From the NCBI RefSeq assembly GCF_022288725.1, contig NZ_JAKNTA010000002.1, positions 718,404-782,403 of the forward strand: a DNA stretch of 64,000 nucleotides. The letters are read 5' to 3'. This document shows, one piece after another, positions 25,627 to 34,170 of this stretch (within the stretch, counting starts at the first letter, position 1; the number at the start of each line of letters is the position of its first letter). This stretch comes from Kitasatospora sp. A2-31. GTDB taxonomy: Bacteria > Actinomycetota > Actinomycetes > Streptomycetales > Streptomycetaceae. The position numbers and the translations under genes are program-made. The notes beneath the pieces were generated by a model. The model worked only from the letters and a program-made list of their open reading frames with translations. It did not search any database and was not told the origin of the DNA.

Positions 25627-26265
25627 TCAGGCGGGGGAGCCGACGGGAAGGTCGAGCCCGCGGGCGGTGACCAGGCGGGCGGTGCCGTCGGCCAGCCGGT
25701 ACGAGAGGCCGACCACGGCGGTGTGACCCGCGTCGACGGCACCGGCGAGAGCCCGGGAACGATCGAGGAGGAGGTCGACGGTGTGCTGTATGTGGGTGTC
25801 GATGAAATCGGCCTCCTCGGTGTGGCCGGCGGCGCGGGACGCCAGGACGCTGGGGGTGACGCGCTCGATCACGTCCCGCACGTAGCCGGTGGCGGTGGTG
25901 CCGTCCTGGACGGCGGCGCGGGTGGCGGCGACCGCGCCGCAGGAGTCGTGGCCGAGGACGACCACCAGCGGGCTGCCGAGCACGTCGACGCCGTACTCGA
26001 TGCTGCCGAGCACCTCCGGTCCCACGACGTGGCCGGCGGTGCGGACCACGAAGAGGTCGCCCAGCCCGCGGTCGAAGATGATCTCGGCGGCGAGGCGGGA
26101 GTCCGAGCAGCCGAACAGGACCGCGAACGGACTCTGGGCCGGGGCGGTGGCGGCGCGGCGGGCGGCGTCCTGGTTGGGGTGCTCGGGGGTGCCCGCGGTG
26201 AAGCGCCGGTTGCCGGCCAGCAGTGTCTCGAGCGCGGTGCGGACGGTCATTCGATCACTGGTCAT
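25627..26265 (-). CDS. Beta-class carbonic anhydrase
   Basis: This 212-residue cytoplasmic zinc enzyme interconverts CO2 and bicarbonate. The zinc ligands and catalytic dyad are visible: CSDSR (Cys and Asp-Arg) and HDSCGAV (His and Cys). Length and order match the plant/bacterial beta class. An in-frame ATG five codons into the protein is a possible later start. It converges with the iron-sulfur photolyase gene, with 240 bases between that show no gene. Confidence 0.95.
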   Translation of the reverse strand: MTSDRMTVRTALETLLAGNRRFTAGTPEHPNQDAARRAATAPAQSPFAVLFGCSDSRLAAEIIFDRGLGDLFVVRTAGHVVGPEVLGSIEYGVDVLGSPLVVVLGHDSCGAVAATRAAVQDGTTATGYVRDVIERVTPSVLASRAAGHTEEADFIDTHIQHTVDLLLDRSRALAGAVDAGHTAVVGLSYRLADGTARLVTARGLDLPVGSPA

Positions 26266-26483
26266 GGGCGCAGCCTACGACGCGCGGCCGCGGTACGGGC
26301 CACCGGTACCGGCTGACGGGGGAGGGGCGCCCCTTCCCGCCGTTCCCGCCGGTGCCGGGGGCTGCGGCCGCTCGGGCGGCCCCGGACCGCGTCCGCGGTT
26401 CGGGAGGGGCGAGCCCGCGCCCGTGTCCGCGCCCGTGCCCGCCCGCGTGCCGCGCTCGGGCCGCGCCCGACGTATTTCCTTCA

Positions 26484-26507
26484 ACATGTGCGTACGCGTG
26501 CACATGT
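26484..26507. promoter_or_regulatory. Long palindromic operator ACATGTGC-N8-GCACATGT
   Basis: Perfect 8-base inverted arms flank GTACGCGT, itself nearly symmetric. The site overlaps the expected -35/spacer region ahead of the MFS gene, followed by a -10-like TAGCCT at 26512-26517. It stands out in an otherwise GC-only region. A dimeric repressor of ArsR or TetR type is likely, but no such gene adjoins. Confidence 0.65.
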
Positions 26508-26511
26508 GGGC

Positions 26512-26517
26512 TAGCCT
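26512..26517 (+). promoter_or_regulatory. Putative -10 element TAGCCT of the MFS gene
   Basis: TAGCCT lies 38 bases before the chosen ATG and five bases after the palindrome. The -35 region is not consensus, consistent with a regulated promoter. Confidence 0.35.
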
Positions 26518-26554
26518 GAAGGGGTCACCTCCCTCCGAGCCGGGATACGTCCGC

Positions 26555-27922
26555 ATGGTCGCCGTTCTGCGCAACCGCACGTACCGCCACCTCTTCACCG
26601 CCCAGGTCGTGGCGCTGGTCGGCACCGGGCTGGCGACCGTCGCACTGAGCCTGCTCGCCTACCGCATCGCCGGCGACGGAGCCTCGGCCGTTCTGGGAAC
26701 CGCACTGGCGATCAAGATGATCGCCTACGTCGGGATCGCCCCCGTGCTCGGCGCGGTGGCCGACCGGATACCCCGGCGGGCGGTGATGGTCGCGATGGAC
26801 CTCACACGCGCCGTGGTCGCGCTCGCCCTGCCCTTCGTCGACCAGGTGTGGCAGGTCTACGTCCTGATCTTCCTGCTGCAGTCCGCCTCGGCGGCGTTCA
26901 CCCCGACCTTCCAGGCCACCATCCCCGAGGTCCTCCCGGCCGAGCGCGACTACACCCAGGCGCTGTCCATGACCAGGATCGCCTACGACCTGGAGAGCCT
27001 GTTCAGCCCGGCGCTCGCCGCCGCCCTGCTGACGGTGGTCACGTACAACTGGCTGTTCATCGGGACGGCGGCGGGCTTCCTCGCCTCGGCCGCCCTCGTC
27101 GTCTCCGCCGTGCTCCCCAGGCCGAAGCCCGTCGAGCGGCCGGGCGGGCTCCACCACAAGGCCGCGTTCGGCACCCGTCTGTACTGGGCCACGCCGCGGC
27201 TGCGCGCCCTGCTCGCGCTGGACCTCGTCGTGGCGGCGGCCGGCGCCGTCGTCTTCGTCAACACGGTCGTGATCGTGCAGGGGCACTTCCACAAGCCGCC
27301 CGGCTTCGTCTCGCTGGCCCTGGGCGCGTACGGCGTGGGCTCCATCCTCGCCGCCCTCCTCCTGCCCGCGGTGCTGCGCAGGCTGGGGGACCGGTCGGTC
27401 ATGCTGCCCGCCGCCTTCACGCTGCCCGGGGTGCTCGCCGCCGTCGCCGCCGTCACCTCGGCCGGCCCGGACGGCTGGTCCTGGGCCGCGCTCCTGGTGT
27501 CCTGGGCCGCGATCGGCGCCGCCTGCTCCGCAGTCCTCACGCCGGCCGGGCGCGTCATCCGCCGCTCGGCCGGCGACGCCGACCTGCCCGCCGCCTTCGC
27601 CGCGCAGTTCTCGCTGTCGCACAGCTGCTGGCTGGTCACCTATCCGCTCGCGGGATGGCTGGCCGCGGGCGCCGGCCTGGCGGTCACCGCCATCGTCCTC
27701 GGCGTCGTCGCGCTGGCGGCGGTCGTCGGCGCGACCGTCCTCTGGCCCCGGCAGGACCCCGCGACCCTCGGCCACGTCCACCACGACCTGCCGGACGACC
27801 ACCCCCACCTCGCGGACGCCCGCCGGACCGGCGACGGCTGGTCGCACGGCCACGACTTCGTCATCGACGCCCTGCACGCGCGCTGGCCACGCCCGGTGGA
27901 ACGCGCGGCCGGCCGGGTCTGA
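26555..27922 (+). CDS. MFS transporter with histidine-rich C-terminal tail
   Basis: The 455-residue protein has about 11-12 hydrophobic segments and an MFS loop motif after TM2 (GAVADRIPRRAVMVAMD). After the last helix, a cytoplasmic tail reads GHVHHDLPDDHPHL and later DGWSHGHDFVIDALHARWP, rich in His and Asp. MFS exporters with such tails are linked to nickel/cobalt or other metal resistance and are often controlled by ArsR-family repressors. ATG 26555 was preferred because the TM1 region follows directly; a start 23 codons upstream would put the operator inside the gene. No repressor gene is beside it. Substrate inference rests on the tail only. Confidence 0.85.
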   Translation: MVAVLRNRTYRHLFTAQVVALVGTGLATVALSLLAYRIAGDGASAVLGTALAIKMIAYVGIAPVLGAVADRIPRRAVMVAMDLTRAVVALALPFVDQVWQVYVLIFLLQSASAAFTPTFQATIPEVLPAERDYTQALSMTRIAYDLESLFSPALAAALLTVVTYNWLFIGTAAGFLASAALVVSAVLPRPKPVERPGGLHHKAAFGTRLYWATPRLRALLALDLVVAAAGAVVFVNTVVIVQGHFHKPPGFVSLALGAYGVGSILAALLLPAVLRRLGDRSVMLPAAFTLPGVLAAVAAVTSAGPDGWSWAALLVSWAAIGAACSAVLTPAGRVIRRSAGDADLPAAFAAQFSLSHSCWLVTYPLAGWLAAGAGLAVTAIVLGVVALAAVVGATVLWPRQDPATLGHVHHDLPDDHPHLADARRTGDGWSHGHDFVIDALHARWPRPVERAAGRV

Positions 27923-28541
27923 CCGGGGCGGCGGGGGCGGCATCGGGGATGATGTGCGGCACGATGAGCGCCGTGCCCGACCTCGCCGACCCCGCCGCTC
28001 CGCTGCCCTCCCGGGCGCGGACCGGGCGTCGCGCGCTCCCCGCCGGCCGGGCGGCGCTGTACGGGGGTGGGGGCGGACGCCGCGTCCGCCAGACACCGCG
28101 TCCGCCCCGCACCCGCGCGACGGAGAGCGACCCGGGCCGTCGCGTTCCGCCTCGGCGGACGACGAGCCCCCGCAGCGGTGCGCCGTTGGTGGACGGCGAG
28201 GTCGGGAGGCGCGGTCGTCACCCTGCCGGCCCCGGTGCCGTGAGGAACGGTACGCGTCGGCGGCCCTCCGCATGCCCGCCGATGCGCAGGGGGGTGCTCC
28301 GGCTGCCCGGTGGCCGCGGTGGCTGATCCCGCCGTCCAGGAGCAGACCCGCGAACCCGGCCGACCTCCGCCGTGGACCTCACCGCCGAGCTGGCGCCCGG
28401 GCTCCCGCCCCAGCACGCATCCGAGCACGCACCCGCCGGGCGCGGCCACGCCCCTGCGACCCCGGGCGGCAGGGGGGGCGTCGGCGGCTTGCGCCCGGCC
28501 TGCGACCATGGCCCCGACGCCTTACCGAGCAGGGGGACCGC
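27923..28541. other. 619-bp intergenic region, no gene seen
   Basis: All open frames here are Arg/Pro/Ala-rich with no ribosome site or recognisable domain. The only structure is a GC hairpin near 28070-28108. The last 100 bases form the 5' region of the LysR gene. Confidence 0.7.
28070..28108 (+). terminator. GC hairpin downstream of the MFS gene
   Basis: GGGGCGGACGC pairs with GCGTCCGCCCC (11 bp); an alternative 9-bp stem forms with the nearer GCGTCCGCC at 28082. It lies about 150 bases past the MFS stop. No U-run follows. Confidence 0.4.
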
Positions 28542-29438
28542 ATGGAGCTACGACAACTGCGCTGCTTCGTCGCCGTCGCAGAGGAGCTGCACTTCGGCCG
28601 GGCCGCCGAGAGGCTACTGCTCGGCCAGCCCGCGGTGAGCCAGCAGGTCCGCCGTCTGGAGCGGGAGTTGAAGGTCGAACTGTTCGACCGCTCGCCCCGG
28701 TACGTCCGGCTGACCCCGGCCGGGGAGCGCTTCCTGCCCGCGGCCAGGGGAGTACTGGCGGCCGAGGACGCCGCCCGCGCCCTCGCCGCGGATCTGGCCG
28801 CGCCCACCGTGCTCCGGCTCGGCACCGTCACCGGGCTCGGCGAGAAGCTCGACCTGATCCTGGACACCTACCAGCGACGGGCCCCCGACGTGCTCGTCGA
28901 ACTCCACGCCGCCCCGGTGCGGGACCGGCTCGCCCGGCTGTCGGACGGCCGCCTGGACGCCGCCTTCGTGCGCGGTGCCCCCGCGGACGGCGGCGGCGAT
29001 CTCCGCTTCCTGCCCGTCTGGCAGGACGAGCTGGTGCTCGCGCTACCCGCCCGGCACGCCCTCGCCGACCAGGCCGAGGTCGACCTCGCGGAACTCGCCG
29101 CCCTCCCGCTCCGGCTGACCGAACGCCGCAATCACCCGGCGCTGGTGGACCTGGTGATGGACGCCTGCGCACACGCGGGCTTCCGGCCGGTCCTCGGCCC
29201 GGCCCACACCACCCTCCAGGACACCCTCGCCGCGATCGGCACCGGAATACCGATGTGGACGGTGGTGTACGCCGCCAACGCCCGGATGACGAACACCCCC
29301 CGGATCGCCTTCCGGCCGTGCCGGACTCCCCTGGCGCTGCCCACCTCGATCGCCATGCGCCGCTCCGCCCCGCTCCCTCGGCTGCTCCTGCAGGCCTGCC
29401 GCCAGGCGGCCCCCACCTCGGTCGATCAGGATTCGTGA
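28542..29438 (+). CDS. LysR-family transcriptional regulator
   Basis: The 298-residue regulator has an N-terminal winged helix (MELRQLRCFVAVAEELHFGRAAERLLLGQPAVSQQVRRLE, residues 1-40; cite LRCFVAVAEELHFGRAA) and a periplasmic-binding-like effector domain (about 90-290). The start is fixed by the family N-terminus and AGGGGGACC upstream. The next gene on the same strand, 111 bases on, is a 4-oxalocrotonate tautomerase homologue, a frequent LysR target or partner. The effector is unknown. Confidence 0.93.
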   Translation: MELRQLRCFVAVAEELHFGRAAERLLLGQPAVSQQVRRLERELKVELFDRSPRYVRLTPAGERFLPAARGVLAAEDAARALAADLAAPTVLRLGTVTGLGEKLDLILDTYQRRAPDVLVELHAAPVRDRLARLSDGRLDAAFVRGAPADGGGDLRFLPVWQDELVLALPARHALADQAEVDLAELAALPLRLTERRNHPALVDLVMDACAHAGFRPVLGPAHTTLQDTLAAIGTGIPMWTVVYAANARMTNTPRIAFRPCRTPLALPTSIAMRRSAPLPRLLLQACRQAAPTSVDQDS

Positions 29439-29549
29439 TCGCTGCCGGAGCGAATCGGGTCTGGGTCACGGACGGCCCGATCGGGTGGACTGTTCCTGGC
29501 CGGAACACCCGGCGGAGAAACCAGAGAAGAACCAGGTCAGGAGCCGAAG

Positions 29550-29732
29550 ATGCCGATCGTCACCATCCAGCAGGGGCCGCGCGGGGTCGAGCAGAAGCGC
29601 GAGTTGGTCGAGAAGGTCACCGAGGCCTTCATGGCGGTGCTGGAGGTGCCCGCCGAGAGCGTGTTCGTCTGGATCCAGGAGTACCCGGCGGAGAGCTGGG
29701 GTGTGGCCGGGAAGCTCACCGCGGACCGGTAG
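29550..29732 (+). CDS. 4-oxalocrotonate tautomerase family protein
   Basis: This complete 60-residue tautomerase reads MPIVTIQQGPRGVEQKRELV and continues through VFVWIQEYPAESWGVAGK. The catalytic amino-terminal proline follows the initiator Met, as required. 4-OT proteins form hexamers or dimers and move protons in keto-enol interconversion, classically in aromatic meta-cleavage. No aromatic pathway genes are near. AGGAGCCGAAG precedes the ATG. It may be regulated by the adjacent LysR protein. Confidence 0.92.
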   Translation: MPIVTIQQGPRGVEQKRELVEKVTEAFMAVLEVPAESVFVWIQEYPAESWGVAGKLTADR

Positions 29733-30114
29733 CCGGCGCATCGGGACTGCCGAGGCGGCCACTGCGATTCGACCACCCCCCGCCCGGCACCGGGTCCGGC
29801 GCGCCGCGGCGTGACGGGAACCCGATCACCGGGTGGGTGGCCGAACCGCCGGCCGCACCGTTGGCCGCACCGTTGCCCCGGGCGCGACGTGGCGCGACCC
29901 CGGGGCCGGTCGCCCCGGGGTTGGGAGGCCGCGTCCGACCACTGGTCGTTCCGTGCGCGGATCGGCGGGCCACGGCACGATCGGACCGCCGGAACGAAGG
30001 TTCGAGGGTCCGTGGAGTCGAGGATCCGCGGAGTACTGCGCGAAACGGCGGCGCGTGCAGGGTCCCGGGCCGGAGCACCGAGAGGCCACGACGAATCCGG
30101 CGGGTCCTCGGGAA
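29733..30114. other. 382-bp intergenic region with terminator-like hairpin
   Basis: I see no gene. The region separates the tautomerase from the convergent YdhR-like gene and contains a perfect 10-bp hairpin (29897-29921) and several short GC direct repeats. Confidence 0.7.
29897..29921. terminator. Hairpin ACCCCGGGGC-N5-GCCCCGGGGT
   Basis: A perfect 10-bp stem and 5-base loop lie between convergent genes, a plausible bidirectional terminator for the tautomerase and the YdhR-like gene. Confidence 0.55.
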
Positions 30115-30411
30115 TCAGGTGCCGGAGTTGTCGACGAATCCCACGATTTCGAGGAATTCGATTCTGGGCGGGACGCCGTAGATCCCCGTCACTTTGTCGA
30201 CGATCTCTTCCGTGAAGAAGGAGCGGGCCTTCTCCTCGTCGTCCCACACGTAGAAGTTCCTTGCCTGACGGCCGTCTTCGTCCAGCATGAAGCTCTTGAA
30301 GCGAAGGCCGGCCATGCCTTCGAACGGTACGCGGAGTTCGCCGGCGATCTCTGCGACAGTTGAACGGTCGAACTTGTCGGTCTGCGTGAACGTCACGAGC
30401 ACGCCGATCAT
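30115..30411 (-). CDS. YdhR-like putative monooxygenase (ABM-fold)
   Basis: The 98-residue protein begins MIGVLVTFTQTDKFDRSTVAEIAG and has the family block ARNFYVWDDEEKARSFFTEEIVDKVTGIYGVPPRIEFLEI (abridged: NFYVWDDEEKARSFF). It is a dimeric alpha/beta-barrel protein like E. coli YdhR, proposed to act as a cofactor-free oxygenase; the substrate is unknown. ATG 30411 was chosen for the GGAGG four bases before it; a start nine codons upstream lacks one. It has markedly lower GC in synonymous sites than its neighbours (for example TTTCGAAGGC, CGAGGAATTCG), which may hint at acquisition. Confidence 0.82.
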   Translation of the reverse strand: MIGVLVTFTQTDKFDRSTVAEIAGELRVPFEGMAGLRFKSFMLDEDGRQARNFYVWDDEEKARSFFTEEIVDKVTGIYGVPPRIEFLEIVGFVDNSGT

Positions 30412-30671
30412 CGGGCCTCCTGTTGACTGGGTGAGCAACGATCGATCGAGTGATGCTAGCGACGGATCCTATGACACCCCGTCGGAAATTCCGGTCGGTC
30501 GGGCCGCGAGTCGGAGAAATGGGCCCGCAGTCGCGATGCGGGCAACGGAGTGCGTCAACACTGGCATGTGCTGACGCTCGCTCGAACGGCGGGCGATGTC
30601 GTGCCCGCCGTTCCGACCCGTACCCGCGGCCGTGCCGACCTGACGCGTATCGAGCCGCTGTCGCCCGCCGA

Positions 30672-31904
30672 TCAGTGGCCGGACAGGTGCCGTGCGAAGA
30701 ACCTGCGGACCGTGCGGCGGACCAGGGGGACCGCTACGGTCGGCTCGACGGTGCCGATCAGCACGTTCCTCTCCGCGGCCGTCATCAACCCGGCTGCCTG
30801 GAGCCGTGGGAGCATCGCCGCGAGGTCGGTGAAGACCCAGTGGTCGGCGTCGGCCACTCGCGCGCTGCGGACCCACCGGTCGGAGAGCGCGGCGACGGCC
30901 GACCAGGAGCGGTCCAGTTCCTCTCGCCGGTCGAACCGCTCGCTGCCGAGCAGAAGCAGGGGCCGGTCGACCCCGCCCGTCGTGACCGGGAACGGTTGGG
31001 CGGCGGCACCGGGCGCGGAGGGAGGGTGGTCCAGATAGCCCTCCAGGTTGATCCCGGCGCGTACCCGCCGGTCCTCGTACATCACCTCGGTCACGGCACT
31101 GCCGCCGGCGGAGTGTCCGTACACGCCGAGGCGGCGCAGGTCGAGCGTCTCGGCGAGACCGTGCGGCAGGGGCAGGTCGGCCGCGTGCCCGAGCCGGTCG
31201 AGGACGCAGCGCAGGTCGGCGATCCGCGCGTCGATCATCGTGCGGGCCACCGCCGGCTGGTCCCGCGGGTCGCCGCGGAACACGGTCGTCCGCACGGTGT
31301 CCGTCCGGTACGGCTTGACATCCGGGAACTCCACCGCTGCGGCGTCGCCGGGGTGGTCGACCGACACGACGACCGCGCCGTGACTCGCCAGGTCCTCGGC
31401 CAGGGACGTCCCCAGACCGCGCGGATCGCCGCCGCCCGGGCTGTGCACCAGCACCGGCCATCGACCCGGCAGCGGCGGCGCGCCCTCGAACGCGTGGGAC
31501 CGGGTGGCACCCCAGTCCACGCCCGCAGCGGGAAGGTGGAGCGGCGTGAGCGGGGTGATCCGTCCGAACCAGGTCGCGGCCTGCGGCGGCATCTGCGGAG
31601 CCGGGGCGAGGCCGGTGACGTCGCGGGCCGGGTAGAAGACCGTCAGCATGAGCTCCCGCACCGGGATCGCGGGATCCCAGGGGTCCCGCCGGGAGTCGTC
31701 GACGAGGTACACCGGCTGGCATCCCACCCGGTGACGGCCGGTGGGCCTGGGTAGGGCGAGCGCGACGTCACCCGGCGCCTGGGCCGGGGCGCCGGCCCGG
31801 GAGCCGGCGTGGGCGCGGCCACCGGCCCCGACCGACAGCGCGGCGGAGCCCGCCAGGAAGGACTTGGCGACGGTACGTCGGCTCATCAGGAAGTCGTAGG
31901 TCAT
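30672..31904 (-). CDS. Secreted alpha/beta hydrolase, PAF-acetylhydrolase-like
   Basis: About 410 residues. The N-terminus MTYDFLMSRRTVAKSFLAGSAALSVGAG (cite SRRTVAKSFLAGSAALS) has a twin-arginine-type signal ending near AHAGS. The hydrolase core shows VLVHSPGGGDPRG (oxyanion region), the nucleophile elbow GVYGHSAGGSAV, and a likely catalytic His in ADADHWVFTD. This arrangement matches platelet-activating-factor acetylhydrolase-type lipases and esterases of actinobacteria. The start is uncertain among three ATGs (31913, 31904, 31886); none has a clear ribosome site. The predicted product is exported and cleaves ester bonds; the substrate is unknown. Confidence 0.82.
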   Translation of the reverse strand: MTYDFLMSRRTVAKSFLAGSAALSVGAGGRAHAGSRAGAPAQAPGDVALALPRPTGRHRVGCQPVYLVDDSRRDPWDPAIPVRELMLTVFYPARDVTGLAPAPQMPPQAATWFGRITPLTPLHLPAAGVDWGATRSHAFEGAPPLPGRWPVLVHSPGGGDPRGLGTSLAEDLASHGAVVVSVDHPGDAAAVEFPDVKPYRTDTVRTTVFRGDPRDQPAVARTMIDARIADLRCVLDRLGHAADLPLPHGLAETLDLRRLGVYGHSAGGSAVTEVMYEDRRVRAGINLEGYLDHPPSAPGAAAQPFPVTTGGVDRPLLLLGSERFDRREELDRSWSAVAALSDRWVRSARVADADHWVFTDLAAMLPRLQAAGLMTAAERNVLIGTVEPTVAVPLVRRTVRRFFARHLSGH

Positions 31905-32008
31905 ACCGCGCATGCTGTCCCGCCCGGACCGACGCGCACGATCGTTTAGGTTTGAGGCTCAGGGATGGTGCCCCGCCACACTGATGGGGCTGACACACAG
32001 GGGGCGCC

Positions 32009-33037
32009 GTGCTCCGGATCCACTTCACGCCGGACGACTTCGCCCGGGTCGGCCTCGCGCCCCGGCCGGCGCCGCTCCAGGAACTCAACGTGGCACTGAT
32101 GCTGATGTGCCGCCAGGACGGCGAGCTCCTCCACGGCTCCTGGCGGAGAAGGGCGTTGCGCGCGCTGCCGAAGGCGGCCCTCCCGCTCGCGGACCTCGTC
32201 CCGGCCGGCCTGGCACCGAGCTTCCTGGACGTCCTGGCGGATTCCCTCCCGGACGCCCTGGAGCAGGTCCGCTCGGCCCCGGCCGGGCTGGTCGGTGCCG
32301 AACTGGAACGGGTCTACGCACCCGCGCGCACGCCCGCCCCGGCGTGGATCCACGAACTGCACCGGGGCGCTCCCGAGGCGTGGCGCTTGATCCGTCGTGC
32401 GCAGCACGCAGCGTTCGAGGTGCTGCTCGGCCCGGTCTGGGCGCAGGTGCAGGACCTGCACCACGCGGAGTTCGTGCGCCGGGCCGTGCAACTCGCCGAA
32501 GGCGGCGTCGGCTCGGTGCTGGCCGGGCTGCTGCCCGGCGCCCGGCTGCACGGAGGCGTCTGGGAGCTCCCGGGCAGGCCGCGGGAGGTCCGTCTCGACG
32601 GGCGCGGGCTGCTCCTCCTGCCCACCTTCCACTGGACCGGCGGACCGCTGGTGTCCGACCTGCCCGACCGCCCGGTCGCCGTCACGTACCCGTCGGGCGC
32701 CGGCTCCTTGCCGCAGCCCGACGGCTCCGCCGGTCCACAGGCGCTGGGCAAGGTGATCGGGCACACCCGCGTCGAGCTGCTGCACCTGCTGGCCGGGGAG
32801 CGCACCACGACCGAGCTCGCCCGACGGCTCTGCGTCAGCGCCGCCACGGTCTCGGCTCACACCGCGGCCCTTCGAGGCGCCGGACTGATCTCCACTTCAC
32901 GTGCCGGCAAGGCGGTTCTGCACCGGCGCACCGCGCTCGGCAGCCTGTTGCTACGGCAGGACGCCCGGGACGGCAGGCCGACAGCCGGCTCCTCCGGTCC
33001 GGGCGCGGCTGCCGCCCGTGACCTCAGACGCGCGTGA
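32009..33037 (+). CDS. ArsR-like winged-helix transcriptional regulator
   Basis: The 342-residue protein has a long N-terminal region typical of an actinobacterial regulator family (ELNVALMLMCRQD; HAAFEVLLGPVW) and a C-terminal winged helix: RVELLHLLAGERTTTELARRLCVSAATVSAHTAALRGAGLI. It has no cysteine metal box of the classic ArsR sensor type, so the signal is unknown. The start is GTG. It is divergent from the hydrolase gene 104 bases away, which it may control, and its 3' end overlaps the convergent DHFR-like gene by 14 bases. Confidence 0.82.
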   Translation: MLRIHFTPDDFARVGLAPRPAPLQELNVALMLMCRQDGELLHGSWRRRALRALPKAALPLADLVPAGLAPSFLDVLADSLPDALEQVRSAPAGLVGAELERVYAPARTPAPAWIHELHRGAPEAWRLIRRAQHAAFEVLLGPVWAQVQDLHHAEFVRRAVQLAEGGVGSVLAGLLPGARLHGGVWELPGRPREVRLDGRGLLLLPTFHWTGGPLVSDLPDRPVAVTYPSGAGSLPQPDGSAGPQALGKVIGHTRVELLHLLAGERTTTELARRLCVSAATVSAHTAALRGAGLISTSRAGKAVLHRRTALGSLLLRQDARDGRPTAGSSGPGAAAARDLRRA

Positions 33038-33668
33038 AGGTCACGTGCGTCACCCCGCTCGGGCTGGTCACCGCCTCGGTGCGGAACCGCTCCTCGATTC
33101 CTTCCAGTCCGTCCCACAGACGCTCGCCGCGCCCGAGGAGGATCGGCACCACGACGACGTGCAGGTGGTCGACCAGATCGGCGGCCAGGAAGGCGCGTAC
33201 GGTGCGGGGCCCGCCGCCGATCCGGACGTCGAGGCCGCCGGCGGCCGCCCGGGCCTGGCGGAGCGCCTCCTCGGGGGAGGCGTCGACGAAGTGGAAGGTG
33301 GTGCCGCCCGCCATCTCCACCGAGGGCCGCGGATGGTGGGTCAGCACGAAGACCGGGGTGTGGAAGACCGGATCCGGCCCCCACCAGCCGTTCCAGTCGT
33401 GGTTCTCCCAAGGGCCGCGCTGGGGGCCGAACTTGTTGCGCCCCATGATCTCCGCACCGATGCCGTCGCCCCAGCCGCGGGCCATCGCGTCGTCCACGCC
33501 GGTGTCGCCGCCCTCCTTCCCCTGCATCCGGTGGAACGTCCTGGTGCCGAAGAACCAGCGGTGGAGGCGGTCGCCGGCGTGCCCGAACGGGGCCTCCAGG
33601 CTCTGCCCCTCGCCGGTCCCGTAACCGTCGAGCGAGACCGAGAAGTTGTGGACGCGGACCAGGGACAC
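33024..33668 (-). CDS. Dihydrofolate-reductase-like (RibD C-terminal) family protein
   Basis: The 214-residue protein begins with GTG and reads MSLVRVHNFSVSLDGYGTG, then IGAEIMGRNKFGP, DVRIGGGPRTVRAFLAADLVDHLHVVVVPILLGRGERLWDG. This is the RibD/DHFR-like fold common in actinobacteria (dihydrofolate reductase family protein). It is probably an NADPH-dependent reductase; the substrate is unknown and true folate reduction is not implied. GGAGG lies 6 bases before the start. The 3' end overlaps the regulator gene on the other strand by 14 bases. Confidence 0.9.
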   Translation of the reverse strand: MSLVRVHNFSVSLDGYGTGEGQSLEAPFGHAGDRLHRWFFGTRTFHRMQGKEGGDTGVDDAMARGWGDGIGAEIMGRNKFGPQRGPWENHDWNGWWGPDPVFHTPVFVLTHHPRPSVEMAGGTTFHFVDASPEEALRQARAAAGGLDVRIGGGPRTVRAFLAADLVDHLHVVVVPILLGRGERLWDGLEGIEERFRTEAVTSPSGVTHVTFTRV

Positions 33669-34170
33669 GGAAGACCTCCGGCGTTCGGCGCTCCGGCGGG
33701 CGGGCCGCACCGGCCGGAGTCCGAGGCTAACCCGCGTCCACCGGGCTGCCCGGTGACCGACGCGCCCACGGCCCGGGTCGGGCGGGGGAACACGGGCGGC
33801 GGCGCTCGTCCTCCGAGCCGATCCGGCCGGCTGCCGTCATGTCGGGTGCATGCGGGGCCCGCGATCGTGGCTGTCGGTCACCGCGGTCCGGACGGACGCG
33901 CGGGCCCTTCCCTGGAACGGCTGCCCACGGACGGTCGGGCCGCGCGCGGCTTCCCGTCTGACGATCCATCAGCTGTCCGCTGGGTGGGTTTGTGAAGTCG
34001 GCCCTGGTCAAAGGTGGTTGGTCAATTCTTTATCCGGATCCCTCTTCCGGTGGCGGTGGTGAACTGGGAGAGTCGCCCACCACGCGCCCGGGCGCCCCGG
34101 GGCGGTGACCGGCCCGGAGCGTTGGCCCGGGACAGACCGGCATGGACACGCACAGTGGTGGGAGACCGGA
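33669..34170. other. 502-bp intergenic region, no gene seen
   Basis: Divergent 5' region between the DHFR-like gene and the peptidase operon. Short frames here are Arg/Pro-rich and lack ribosome sites. The stretch around 34010-34035 (GGTCAAAGGTGGTTGGTCAATTC region) is relatively AT-rich and may hold the promoter of the downstream operon. Confidence 0.6.

Noticed and set aside
27640..28509. A 289-codon minus-strand ORF spanning the 619-bp gap
   Set aside because: It overlaps the MFS gene antisense for a third of its length and has low-complexity composition without a start signal.
30412..30671. Search for a tRNA, attachment site or integrase scar in the lower-GC stretch
   Set aside because: No tRNA-like cloverleaf, direct repeats or recombinase gene were found; only the 5' and 3' regions of two genes.
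33727..34011. A 94-codon minus-strand ORF in the 502-bp gap
   Set aside because: No ribosome site, Arg/Pro-rich composition and no recognisable motif.
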